Origin: Lachnospiraceae bacterium
GTDB taxonomy: Bacteria; Bacillota; Clostridia; Lachnospirales; Lachnospiraceae
Direction: 5' to 3'
NCBI GenBank assembly: GCA_024698345.1
Contig: JAILRH010000122.1
Span: 1-41,183 of the forward strand
DNA length: 41,183 nt
The stretch's first letter is position 1. Every line of letters begins with the position of its first letter. Both the position numbers and the translations under genes were made by a program. Shown one piece after another: positions 23,591 to 32,423 of this stretch. Below the pieces are notes generated by a model. It searched no databases, had not been told where the DNA came from, and saw only the letters and a program-made list of their open reading frames with translations.

Positions 23591-26521
23591 TTACTCAAAC
23601 AGGCTCTTTACTTCACCAAACATCTCTTTGTTCTTTTCAATCACATCTTCATTTCCGATAACACACAGATTATCTTCTGCAAGGACTGCTCTGACAGTAT
23701 CCACACATCCTCTGATCGCCTGAACATCCGTCGATAACACTTCGGTCCTTGTCTTTCTTAAATCCTCTATTGTTATCTCCGACAGGTACATCTCAAGAGA
23801 TCTTGATCCTGCATCAGCCGGTGTGAGTGGCGTATCCATTGAGCTGATTGTTCCGATAATATATTTTGTCATATCTCTGTCATCGGCATCAAAATTCTCA
23901 ACATACTCAGGAACTGCTTCGTACACCTTGTTTGTCTCACAGAGTTTAGGATCTCTGTATGAAGAAAATACGGCATTTCCCATTCGTGAAAATCCTGAAC
24001 TGCATCCGTAAGCTCCGCCTTTTTCCCTGATATTGTTCCAAAGGAATTCATAATCCAAAATATTGCTGAGAACCAGGAGATGTCCTGTATACTCATAACC
24101 GTTTCTTCTGAAATCACCTGTTCTGACAACGTACTGTACCTGAGACGAAGTCTTAAATCCTTCATTCAATTTCTTTGGCACAAACTCAAACGGTGTTAAT
24201 CCCTCTTCCAACTTTGTTCTGTCATCATCAAACAGTTTTTCTGATAGTTTCTGAACGTAAGGAACAACATCATCATATTTGTCTTTTTCACAATTATAGC
24301 TGACAATAAGATTCTCTTTTCTGAAAATAAGTTTCATAAGAAGAGATAAATTATTTGCAATTGTTTCCTTGTACTCGTCAAAATTCTTTTCTATTTTTTC
24401 AACAAATTTGTAGAATGAAATACCGGAAAATGCCTCTCTTAAATAATGAGGTTCCGAATAATATGAGTAAGCGCGAAGACTCGCCATTGTATTACCTGCC
24501 TGCATTGCTCTTGTCTGCAGCTTTGATTTTGCCTCCTGTATAATTTCAAGAAGTCTCTTGTAATTATCAAATTTTGTAGCAAATAATACTTCCTCAATAA
24601 GTTCAAATGCCTTAGGCATCTTTTCATACAAAGCTTTTACATTAACCTCTGTTGTAAGAAGATATCCGCCATGTAACTTCTGGTGTATTATTTCCTCTAC
24701 TGCAAGAGCTCCGGTATGCATGTTTATTTCATTGCTAAGTTCTGCAAATGTATAATTGTCCGTATCCATATAACTGAGTGTAGCTTTGAGTAAACCAAGA
24801 TACGGAATCAGTTCACACGGTATATTTACATTCTTAAATATCAACGAAAGATATCCTATTCCGTTTGTAAAATAGTCATGATATACGGCTTCGATATCGC
24901 CCATATCTCTTCTCTCAACTTTGATAGGTCTAGGTTCTTTTCCTATATCCTCAATGGACAAAATAGGTATTGTTTCTAACTGTTCCTTTGTTGAAGTCTG
25001 CTCCTGATATTCTCTAAGTGCCTTTGTATCATCAATAAGTTTTCGGATTTCACTATCCGACAAACTGTCTTTGTATGCCTTAAGTTTCTCCTTGACTTTT
25101 GCTTCTTTCTCAGCTATTACACCTTTCTTAGGTTCAAGAATAACCATTGACTTGTGATTGTTATTAATCATATATTTTTCAATCATTTTTTCAAAATAAT
25201 CAGTCTTCAATTTTTCTCTGAGCATTGCAAATGTCTCATTTGCCTCAACATGCATGAAAGGTTCGTTTTCATCGTACAACCAGCTGTCAAACATATTAAG
25301 TCCTACAAGAAGCCCCTTTGGATATCTTCCAAAATCAGCCTCACGATACTTGAACTCAAAGTTGTTAATTGCAGACTCAAGCACTTTCTTATCAAGTCCA
25401 TTTTCCACAATATTTTTTAATGTATCATCAATCACTTCTTTGAATCTGTCTGCGTCAGATGCATTTGCAAATTTAGCTACAAATCCGTAATAAGGCTGTC
25501 TGATTGAAGTCTCGCCTATACCGTAGACATCTTTTCCGATTCCGGCATCAAGAAGTGCCTGCTTTACTATCGCACCCGGCATTCCCATAAGTGCATAATC
25601 CAACAACTGAATTGCCTGATATTCACACTTATCAAGTGTAGTTCCCATAACAAAGTTATAAGATAACAGCGCATTATCTTCTTCATCCTCTCCGTCAGAG
25701 ATAGGGAGATAATCTTTCTCAATCTTCATCTCTTCAAACGGTTGCTGTAACTTTATTTCTGAGTCTATCTCCAGATAGTCATACTTAGAAAGATATTCTT
25801 CATCAAGATATGTGAGTCTCTCCACCATATCCATATTTCCGTACATATAGATATAACTGTTTGAAGGATGATAATATCTTCTGTGAAAATCAAGATAATT
25901 CTCGTATGTCAATTCAGGAATAAACTCCGGATCCCCTCCTGACTCATTTCCGTAATTGTTATCAGGAAACAACGAGTGAAAAATCTTTCTCTCGAGTACA
26001 CCGTCAGGAGACGAGAACGCCCCTTTCATCTCGTTGTAAACAACACCGTTATATTTTATTTCGCCGTCGGCATCCTCCAATTCGAAATGCCAGCCTTCCT
26101 GCTTAAAAATCATATCAGTATTGTAAATTCTAGGATTAAAAACAGCGTCAAGATACACATCCATAAGATTTTTAAAATCTTTATCGTTGCAACTTGCAAC
26201 AGGGTATACTGTCTTATCCGGATATGTCATTGCGTTCAAAAATGTATTCAGCGATCCCTTTGCCAGTTCAATAAAAGGATCCTTCACCGGATACTTCTTA
26301 GAGCCGCACAAAACCGTGTGCTCTATAATGTGCGGAACCCCTGTATCATCAGCAACAGGAGTTCTGAATCCTATATTAAATACCTTGTTGTCATCTTCGT
26401 TTGACAAAAGTGCAATCAAAGCTTTTGTTTTTTTGTGTTTCAAGAGATAAGCTCTCGAATTCAAATCTTCCATATAATAATCTTTTAATACTTCATATGC
26501 TTTCAATTCATTAATATTCAA
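23591..26521 (-). CDS. M16C insulinase-family peptidase (PreP-like)
   Basis: A large zinc peptidase of the presequence-protease group. I choose the TTG at 26521 ('MNINELKAYEVLKDYY', 976 residues) because AAAGGTGG lies 8 bases before it and the family begins at this point; an ATG 26 codons upstream has no such site. The inverted zinc motif is 'HIIEH' (His64, Glu67, His68), followed by 'YNEMKGAFSSPDGV'. Two M16 halves are joined by a hinge near the middle. It degrades unstructured peptides in a closed chamber. It heads the block with era and recO and is divergent from birA. Confidence 0.93.
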   Translation of the reverse strand: MNINELKAYEVLKDYYMEDLNSRAYLLKHKKTKALIALLSNEDDNKVFNIGFRTPVADDTGVPHIIEHTVLCGSKKYPVKDPFIELAKGSLNTFLNAMTYPDKTVYPVASCNDKDFKNLMDVYLDAVFNPRIYNTDMIFKQEGWHFELEDADGEIKYNGVVYNEMKGAFSSPDGVLERKIFHSLFPDNNYGNESGGDPEFIPELTYENYLDFHRRYYHPSNSYIYMYGNMDMVERLTYLDEEYLSKYDYLEIDSEIKLQQPFEEMKIEKDYLPISDGEDEEDNALLSYNFVMGTTLDKCEYQAIQLLDYALMGMPGAIVKQALLDAGIGKDVYGIGETSIRQPYYGFVAKFANASDADRFKEVIDDTLKNIVENGLDKKVLESAINNFEFKYREADFGRYPKGLLVGLNMFDSWLYDENEPFMHVEANETFAMLREKLKTDYFEKMIEKYMINNNHKSMVILEPKKGVIAEKEAKVKEKLKAYKDSLSDSEIRKLIDDTKALREYQEQTSTKEQLETIPILSIEDIGKEPRPIKVERRDMGDIEAVYHDYFTNGIGYLSLIFKNVNIPCELIPYLGLLKATLSYMDTDNYTFAELSNEINMHTGALAVEEIIHQKLHGGYLLTTEVNVKALYEKMPKAFELIEEVLFATKFDNYKRLLEIIQEAKSKLQTRAMQAGNTMASLRAYSYYSEPHYLREAFSGISFYKFVEKIEKNFDEYKETIANNLSLLMKLIFRKENLIVSYNCEKDKYDDVVPYVQKLSEKLFDDDRTKLEEGLTPFEFVPKKLNEGFKTSSQVQYVVRTGDFRRNGYEYTGHLLVLSNILDYEFLWNNIREKGGAYGCSSGFSRMGNAVFSSYRDPKLCETNKVYEAVPEYVENFDADDRDMTKYIIGTISSMDTPLTPADAGSRSLEMYLSEITIEDLRKTRTEVLSTDVQAIRGCVDTVRAVLAEDNLCVIGNEDVIEKNKEMFGEVKSLFE

Positions 26522-26604
26522 ATTACATACCACCTTTATTCTGATATCACTCGTTCGAGTATAACATATCTTTTGGTTATTTTTAATCCATTTATACAAT
26601 ATTA

Positions 26605-26731
26605 TGATATACTACCAATTAGTTATTATTATTTTCTTACCAATTAAGTAAATATATCTTACAGGAATACTATTTCCATTATCCGTTACTGTTATTAGTT
26701 TTACTAACACAAATTTTAACAAATTGGTAAG
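26605..26731. promoter_or_regulatory. Divergent control region between M16 peptidase gene and birA
   Basis: On the minus strand TTGGTA-N16-TATAAA is a fair promoter for the peptidase gene. TACCAATTA is repeated directly at 26613 and 26638, and CTTACCAATT (26636) with AATTGGTAAG (26722) forms a perfect 10-base inverted repeat across 76 bases. The first copy overlaps the peptidase -35 box. The BirA made next door is a DNA-binding repressor, so these may be its sites, although they do not match the usual GTTAAC half-sites. Confidence 0.45.
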
Positions 26732-26768
26732 CACTACAACTTTCACCGGAGGTTAAAAGAAAATTAAA

Positions 26769-27746
26769 TTGAAAGTAAAAGATGAAGTATTAAAAAAACT
26801 CGAAGAAAATAAAGGTGATTTTTTTTCAGGGGCGTCACTTGCAAATGATTTAAAGGTCAGCCGAAATGCCATTTGGAAAGCAGTAAATTCTCTAAAAAAT
26901 GAAGGCTATAATATCAGTTCAGTAACAAATAAAGGGTACTGTCTCTCAAACGATAGTGATATCATTTCCAAACAAAGCATTTCGAAATATATAGCTACAA
27001 AGGCTCCACTGGATATCCAAGTATTTCAAACAGTCACTTCCACTAACACAGTTCTAAAAGAGATGGCTGCAAAAGGAGCTGCTGAGGGAACTGTAGTTAT
27101 TGCAACAAACCAGACAAATGGTCGTGGAAGATTAGGGCGCAGTTTTCATTCTCCTGCAGACACCGGCATATATTTCAGCATTCTTCTAAGACCGAAAATG
27201 TCAGCTGAGAATTCACTTTTTCTTACAACCTCTGCTGCCGTTGCCATTGCAAAAGCAATAGAAGATGTAAAAGACTGCAGGGCAGACATCAAATGGGTAA
27301 ACGACATTTATATAAATAATAAAAAGGTATGCGGCATTCTTACTGAAGGCTCCTTCAATGTGGAGAACAATGAACTCGATTACGCAATTGTAGGTATAGG
27401 AATAAACATCCTGCCTCCAAAGGATGACTTTCCTGAGGATATCAAAAATAAGGCAGGTGCTATTTTTTCACAGGGTGAAGACGTATCGGAAGTCAGCAGC
27501 AAACTTGTTGCTCACGTACTCAATTACTTTTTCGACTACTATAACAACCTTACTTCAAAATCATTTTTTGAAGAATACAAATCCCGTTCATTTTTGCTTG
27601 GAAAAGATATTCACATTTTGGACGGCAATGGCAAAATTCCGGCCACCGCTATTGACCTTGATGAGAGTTGTCATCTTATTGTAAGGCTGGAAGACGGCAC
27701 TACAAAAGAATTGTCTTCGGGAGAAGTAAGTGTTATAATGGACTAG
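26769..27746 (+). CDS. birA: Biotin operon repressor / biotin-protein ligase
   Basis: A 325-residue bifunctional protein. Residues 1-60 form a winged helix ('[20 protein letters not shown]'), and the ligase core has the ATP-binding '[12 protein letters not shown]' and '[18 protein letters not shown]'. It makes biotinyl-AMP, transfers biotin to carboxylase carrier protein, and represses biotin genes as a dimer. The start is TTG at 26769; the GGAGG is 16 bases away, and an in-frame ATT at 26763 would be better spaced, so the exact start is uncertain. It reads toward mscL, 41 bases away. Confidence 0.95.
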   Translation: MKVKDEVLKKLEENKGDFFSGASLANDLKVSRNAIWKAVNSLKNEGYNISSVTNKGYCLSNDSDIISKQSISKYIATKAPLDIQVFQTVTSTNTVLKEMAAKGAAEGTVVIATNQTNGRGRLGRSFHSPADTGIYFSILLRPKMSAENSLFLTTSAAVAIAKAIEDVKDCRADIKWVNDIYINNKKVCGILTEGSFNVENNELDYAIVGIGINILPPKDDFPEDIKNKAGAIFSQGEDVSEVSSKLVAHVLNYFFDYYNNLTSKSFFEEYKSRSFLLGKDIHILDGNGKIPATAIDLDESCHLIVRLEDGTTKELSSGEVSVIMD

Positions 27747-27787
27747 GTTTTATCGACCAAAATAAAATACGAAAGAAGGTATTTATC

Positions 27788-28186
27788 ATGAAAAAATTCT
27801 TTGGCGAATTTAAAGAATTCATCTCAAAAGGCAACGTACTTGATATGGCTGTCGGTGTTATCATTGGTGGGGCATTCAACGCAATCGTAACATCATTAGT
27901 TGGGGACATTATCACACCGGTAATCAAGCTTATTTCCGGTGGATCTGAAGAAGCTTTTGCAAGTCTCCACTGGAAGAGTATCAATTACGGAAACTTCATC
28001 AACACTGTTCTCTCATTCTTGATCACAGCCTTTGCTGTATTCCTTATTGTTAAGGCTGCAAACAAAATGAAAAAAGAAGAAGTTGTTGAGCCAACAGAGA
28101 AGGAATGTCCATATTGTATCTCAAAGATCAATATCAAGGCTACAAAGTGTCCACACTGTGCATCAGATGTTTCAGATGTAAAATAA
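27788..28186 (+). CDS. mscL: Large-conductance mechanosensitive channel with zinc ribbon
   Basis: A 132-residue membrane channel that opens at high membrane tension. The start at 27788 ('[20 protein letters not shown]') follows GAAAGAAGG and matches the family start. TM1 carries '[18 protein letters not shown]' and TM2 '[17 protein letters not shown]'. The C-terminal helix is replaced by a short zinc ribbon, '[18 protein letters not shown]'. It probably shares a transcript with birA and ends in a strong terminator. Confidence 0.96.
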   Translation: MKKFFGEFKEFISKGNVLDMAVGVIIGGAFNAIVTSLVGDIITPVIKLISGGSEEAFASLHWKSINYGNFINTVLSFLITAFAVFLIVKAANKMKKEEVVEPTEKECPYCISKINIKATKCPHCASDVSDVK

Positions 28187-28210
28187 ATCACAACAATTTA
28201 ATCATGTTTT

Positions 28211-28250
28211 ATAAGAGGGAGTTGTCGCACAGCTCCCTCTTATATTTTTT
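28211..28250 (+). terminator. Terminator of birA-mscL
   Basis: A perfect 11-base stem ATAAGAGGGAG/CTCCCTCTTAT with a 10-base loop followed by TATATTTTTT. The convergent pilus operon ends at 28250, directly against it, so the hairpin probably serves both units. Confidence 0.92.
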
Positions 28251-28618
28251 CACTGAAGTATCACCGTTCTTTTTACATGCAGCGTGGTTGTAATTCCAAG
28301 CAGATTCTTATAACTCTCTTTTACCCCAACTGACAACAGACCATTGTCGCAATCTATATCATAAAAACTGACACATATATCATCCGACTCGCTTCTCATA
28401 TTCAAAAACAGTTCCTGAAAAAAAACATCCTTGGCCTGTTCTTCCTCGCGCAAAGAATCTGTTTCTTCCACCATTTTTGAAAGTGTGTTTCTGCATGATA
28501 ACGCGACTGCACTTTCAAGTTCATCTCTTCTAATCATCTTTGAATTGATAATCATTATAGTCAGAGACGCCATTATTACAACTGACAAAATTCCCACGCA
28601 AACTATAACCTGCTTAAT
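28250..28618 (-). CDS. Pseudopilin-like protein, end of the Tad operon
   Basis: A short protein (122 residues if begun at the ATT at 28618, 115 from the GTG at 28597) with an N-terminal hydrophobic helix ('VIVCVGILSVVIMASLTI') and a soluble C-terminal domain. AGGAGG lies 8 bases before the ATT and too far from the GTG, so the rare ATT start is favoured. Helix-plus-small-domain layout and position suggest a TadE/TadF-like minor pseudopilin. It follows the beta-helix gene by about 30 bases. Confidence 0.65.
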   Translation of the reverse strand: MKQVIVCVGILSVVIMASLTIMIINSKMIRRDELESAVALSCRNTLSKMVEETDSLREEEQAKDVFFQELFLNMRSESDDICVSFYDIDCDNGLLSVGVKESYKNLLGITTTLHVKRTVILQ

Positions 28619-28648
28619 ACCTTTTTCCTCCTATCTTCACATTTTCTG

Positions 28649-31255
28649 TTACAAACCATTTGACATCTTCATTTTCTCCTTTACTGCCTGTGAGTCAAAA
28701 TGATATTCACTTACTGCCTTAGCATCATCCCCCAGCACCTTTTTTAGTTTCAAATAATTTCTTTCGTTCCTTTTCCATATGGATGAATTATCAATCGTGT
28801 TCAAATATTTTGCACTTATAAATCTGATTTTTCTGTCTGCTTTCGGGCTTAAAATTTTCACTGTAAAATTCGACTGTATTGTCTTATTGTAATCTTCATT
28901 TACTGTGCTGACATAGACCTTATATGCCCCTTCCTCATCAATACGAATATCTTCTATATTTATTTCTTCGATATACACTTCTTCACTATTTATATTTTCA
29001 AAACTTAGCTCTTCAATATTACTCTTTTCATATCCAAGATTTTTATTTACTTTCGGCTTATACCTTTCAATTTTGGTTATCGATATTTTATATGGATAAT
29101 CACTATCCAGATTGTCAGTCACCTTAACTTTTTTGACCAATTCTGCCACCGACATTTTAACTTTCTGTCCCACCAGATAATATCTGTTTTTAACGGTCAT
29201 ACTAAGATTAAGTTTTTTTCTCCAAATTGCATACAGTGTTATTTCCTCATTTGTGCTGTACCTGCTACCGGGAACAAACACCATTCCATCTCCGTTCTTT
29301 GACGTATTCCACATCTTATCTTTCACAAGTTCATAATCAGTCGCATAAGGCATTTCTTTTACAAGATTTAGGCTTTCACCATGAAACAGATATTGAACCG
29401 TTGGCATATTGTAAACCTGCGCATCAACATTTTTCATGTAACTTACTTTGTACGTTCTTGTAATCCATATCCAACGTTCTATTCCCGAGCCTATATTTGT
29501 ACATGATCTAAGCCTTAGATTACTGCCCGACGAAATGTGTTCTACCTTTTTTGAAACACTTTTGCCGTTTGCCTCATCTATCTCTCCTGTGTTACTTCCA
29601 TACAAAAACAACTGGGATGTAAGATTAGGGGCACTTACAAATACAACTTTTGTCCCCACACTTTTTACCTTGGAATCAATGCTAAAATATCTCTCCGATG
29701 AATAGTTAAATCCTGATATTATCTCAACGTATTTTTCAGTATTTAGATAAACAACATCATTCCTTCCGATTACAAAGTTATGTCCTATTTTCAATCTGCC
29801 ATCCACAAATATTCCGTTTCCACTATTATTTGCTTTGTTGCCGTTGACATATCCGCCCTCGCTTGTAACACCACCGTTTTTTCCAATGTAAATGCCTCCG
29901 CCACAACCGGGAGTCCCGTTTCTTCTAATATTGCAACCTGATATTTCCACAAAAGAATTTGTCATTAACCCACTGCCTTTTTCTTTTGCATAATTATCAT
30001 CGATATCCGATTGTATCAGTTTAACTTCCCCATTCTTCCCCGCATTTCCTTTGTAAATGCAGACACCGCCTCCATCTTTTTCTGCATGGTTGTTATAAAT
30101 TTGCGTGGACTCTAAATGAAACACTCCAAGGCTTTCTGCCCCAACTTCTCCAACTGCTATGCCTCCCCCGTTTTTACCACTTTGATTATCACTTATAATC
30201 CCGCCGTATATATAAGTTGTACCTCCGGCCTTCACTCCATCTCCGCCATTGCATTTAATTGCTCCGCCACTTCCGTCTGCTATGTTAAACCGAATGTTTG
30301 GACCATAACCATTATCGCCGATTATCATTCGCGCGCCGTAACCTGAAAAGACAGCTCCGGAAGATTTTCCTGCCTTGTTATAGCTTATATTACCATCTGT
30401 TATTTCAGCATACGCCTCTTCATCCGAAACAAATATTGCTCCTCCTTCTTCTCCCGCACTGTTATTATGAATTGCACCTCCGCTCATATACAGACTCGCA
30501 CTTCCCTTTATTGTAACCGCTCCACCTTCCGTTTCTGCATGGCAGTTACTTATATTCGCATATTTATTTATCCATAGTTTTCCACCTTTTGTAACAAATA
30601 CAGCTCCACCATTTTGTGCAGCACAATTCTTTATGACACAATTGATTGTCAATTCTCCGTTCACAGTAAAATTAGAAGTCTGCTTTTCTTTTTTGTTGTT
30701 AATCATATTCTGTGCGCAAGTTTTGCTTCCAAGCTCTACATTTGCCTTTGCCCCTACATACATCCAGCCTGATGACTGAACCTTATTTTTCTCGTAATAA
30801 CTCCTGTTTCCATCAAGAAAAATACAGCCGTCACCTTTCGTTCCAATCTTCACCTCAGTTTTGTTATCCATTCCAACATGAATACAGTACCTGTAACCAC
30901 CTTTTGCATTTATATCATCATTTGAATTTGTGCTTTTACTGATTTTACAATCACGGTTGGAATAGATTACAAAGCTTCCACCCTCAACTTTTATTACATT
31001 GGTAATTATTATATCGCCGGTTATCTTGATATATGTAGTTCCCTCCTGCCTTTTCTTGCTTGTCAGCGCACTTTTGAAATCCGAATATGAGCTCACCTCA
31101 TAGGGTTTGTTGTTTGTACCATTTCCTGCAAGATCGGCGCAAACCTTTTCACACATAAAATCACCAAACACAACTACCAGCATCACCCATAAACAAACTA
31201 TACACATTGCCATTATATTTACTAATTTACTAATCGCATCTTTGCTATCTTGCAT
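28649..31255 (-). CDS. Membrane-anchored beta-helix surface protein with InlB-type repeat
   Basis: An 868-residue exported protein. One hydrophobic segment near the N-terminus (about residues 13-32) is a signal peptide or anchor. Residues 50-500 form a right-handed parallel beta-helix with repeated rungs such as 'NCHAETEGGAVTIKGSASLY' and 'NNSAGEEGGAIFVSDEEAY' (GGA[IV] turns), as in Pmp-like and pectate-lyase folds. A Listeria-Bacteroides (InlB B) repeat follows, ending 'EEITLYAIWRKKL', and then a tail with beta strands. No catalytic residues are evident. It overlaps the preceding pseudopilin gene by 11 bases and so belongs to the Tad operon, perhaps as tip adhesin. Confidence 0.8.
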   Translation of the reverse strand: MQDSKDAISKLVNIMAMCIVCLWVMLVVVFGDFMCEKVCADLAGNGTNNKPYEVSSYSDFKSALTSKKRQEGTTYIKITGDIIITNVIKVEGGSFVIYSNRDCKISKSTNSNDDINAKGGYRYCIHVGMDNKTEVKIGTKGDGCIFLDGNRSYYEKNKVQSSGWMYVGAKANVELGSKTCAQNMINNKKEKQTSNFTVNGELTINCVIKNCAAQNGGAVFVTKGGKLWINKYANISNCHAETEGGAVTIKGSASLYMSGGAIHNNSAGEEGGAIFVSDEEAYAEITDGNISYNKAGKSSGAVFSGYGARMIIGDNGYGPNIRFNIADGSGGAIKCNGGDGVKAGGTTYIYGGIISDNQSGKNGGGIAVGEVGAESLGVFHLESTQIYNNHAEKDGGGVCIYKGNAGKNGEVKLIQSDIDDNYAKEKGSGLMTNSFVEISGCNIRRNGTPGCGGGIYIGKNGGVTSEGGYVNGNKANNSGNGIFVDGRLKIGHNFVIGRNDVVYLNTEKYVEIISGFNYSSERYFSIDSKVKSVGTKVVFVSAPNLTSQLFLYGSNTGEIDEANGKSVSKKVEHISSGSNLRLRSCTNIGSGIERWIWITRTYKVSYMKNVDAQVYNMPTVQYLFHGESLNLVKEMPYATDYELVKDKMWNTSKNGDGMVFVPGSRYSTNEEITLYAIWRKKLNLSMTVKNRYYLVGQKVKMSVAELVKKVKVTDNLDSDYPYKISITKIERYKPKVNKNLGYEKSNIEELSFENINSEEVYIEEINIEDIRIDEEGAYKVYVSTVNEDYNKTIQSNFTVKILSPKADRKIRFISAKYLNTIDNSSIWKRNERNYLKLKKVLGDDAKAVSEYHFDSQAVKEKMKMSNGL

Positions 31256-31589
31256 ATCCCTGTATCATCCCCTTTTTGTCACCGTCTTTTCCTATTATCC
31301 CGTACACCGGTAGAGTCACATCATAATACAACGTCAGATACAAACTTTTTCTTTTCTCCGAAACTGAAAGATTATTTACGTTTAATTTATATCCTTTTTT
31401 CTTTGCCTCACTCTTGCAATTTTCAATTACAGTCGAATTATAATCACTATCCTCTATATCACTTCTCATAACATCAAAAAATTCTCTTGCATCTGATTCC
31501 TGCGCAGCAATACTAATCATTGATGACAGTAAAATACAGGATATCGTAACAACAATAATTGTTGTAAATGTTTCTATTGCCAACCTCAT
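31245..31589 (-). CDS. TadE-like pseudopilin
   Basis: A 114-residue protein with an N-terminal hydrophobic helix ('TFTTIIVVTISCILLSSMIS') preceded by 'MRLAIE', and a small domain predicted to be beta-rich ('SLYLTLYYDVTLPVYG'). The Glu just before the helix and overall size resemble TadE/TadF minor pilins. It lies in a tightly packed set on the minus strand, 11 bases overlapping the beta-helix gene. Ribosome binding site GGGAGCGGTTTGA. Confidence 0.65.
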   Translation of the reverse strand: MRLAIETFTTIIVVTISCILLSSMISIAAQESDAREFFDVMRSDIEDSDYNSTVIENCKSEAKKKGYKLNVNNLSVSEKRKSLYLTLYYDVTLPVYGIIGKDGDKKGMIQGYAR

Positions 31590-31648
31590 TCAAACCGCTC
31601 CCATCTAAAATAAGTCATCTAAACACCCTATATAATTTGTTAAAATCA

Positions 31649-32047
31649 TCACTCCACCAATACATTTATTCTTTTTGAAACTGTAAACCCCTTCTGGTTG
31701 GTGACACTTACCACAACGTACTGAAGTCCTTCCTTGTTTACATCCACGCTTCCCTCTGTAAGCGCTCTTTTTGAAATATCAGAGCCGTCATAATCAGTCA
31801 CCGATACAACAGAAAACAAGTCAAAGGGCTTACCTTTCTCAGCATACACCGCATATTCTGCCTTAATAGCCGGAGAATATTTTTTAAATTCATTAGATAA
31901 GACCATATTTCTGTAGTATATATTTGTGTTGAAAATAGGCGTTATTTTATTCGTTATGCCTATCGAAATAATAGTAACTGCGACAACGAGCAGACTTATC
32001 ACAGAGCACTTTAAAGCATCTCCATGTTCCTCAATCAAAAAATCCAT
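31649..32047 (-). CDS. EHG-motif pilin-like protein with C-terminal domain
   Basis: A 132-residue protein beginning 'MDFLIEEHGDALKCSVISLL', i.e. the same EHG motif plus hydrophobic helix as the 44- and 57-residue proteins of this operon, but with an extra domain of about 90 residues rich in beta strands ('YVVVSVTNQKGFTVSKRIN'). It is probably a minor pilin carrying a surface domain. It lies about 100 bases after the 44-residue gene. Confidence 0.68.
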   Translation of the reverse strand: MDFLIEEHGDALKCSVISLLVVAVTIISIGITNKITPIFNTNIYYRNMVLSNEFKKYSPAIKAEYAVYAEKGKPFDLFSVVSVTDYDGSDISKRALTEGSVDVNKEGLQYVVVSVTNQKGFTVSKRINVLVE

Positions 32048-32105
32048 CGTATAACCCTTTCCGATTCATTCATCCGACAATTCATTGTATGATTAGTTCA
32101 AATCA

Positions 32106-32181
32106 TTTCATTACATGGGCCTTTCAAATCAATTTATCTGATGTTTCATTACATGAGCCTTTCAAATTCATTCATCTGAAT
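32106..32181. repeat. 38-bp tandem duplication at a small pilin gene end
   Basis: TTTCATTACATGGGCCTTTC (from 32106) recurs with one change from 32144, and similarity continues to the end of each 38-base unit. The second copy contains the last codons and stop of the 44-residue gene; the first is an untranslated duplicate. Confidence 0.85.
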
Positions 32182-32283
32182 CTGAGCAAGCACCTCGACT
32201 GTCACAAACATCAGGGAAACAAATATTATTCCTGTAATTATCGATACAACAACCTCACCGTGTTCCTCAATCAAACTGTTCAT
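32149..32283 (-). CDS. 44-residue Flp-like small pilin (EHG motif)
   Basis: A tiny protein beginning 'MNSLIEEHGEVVVSIITGII', with the hydrophobic helix running to about residue 34 and a short polar tail. Size and layout match Flp-type major pilins, which are 40-60 residues with nearly all the mass in one helix. The usual Flp cleavage signal is not present; a Gly in EHG just before the helix is the possible processing point. It starts 4 bases after the 34-residue gene stop. Confidence 0.65.
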   Translation of the reverse strand: MNSLIEEHGEVVVSIITGIIFVSLMFVTVEVLAQIQMNEFERLM

Positions 32284-32286
32284 ATT

Positions 32287-32391
32287 TCACCCCGCAAATC
32301 CATACATAATTTCCCTAAATGCCACACATATAAAAATGAATATAATTGAAAAAACAACTACTTCACCTATCGCCATCATCATTGATTTCAT
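32287..32391 (-). CDS. 34-residue Flp-like small membrane protein
   Basis: A tiny frame beginning 'MKSMMMAIGEVVVFSIIFIF', with a GEVVV segment aligning to the GEVVV of the next gene, then a short tail ending 'YGFAG'. AAAGAGGTTTTG before ATG gives a fair ribosome binding site. It lies 32 bases after the TadB/C-like gene and 4 bases before the 44-residue gene. It could be a pilin or a small assembly factor. Confidence 0.55.
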   Translation of the reverse strand: MKSMMMAIGEVVVFSIIFIFICVAFREIMYGFAG

Positions 32392-32423
32392 CAAAACCTC
32401 TTTTCCTATTTTCGTAAATTCAA

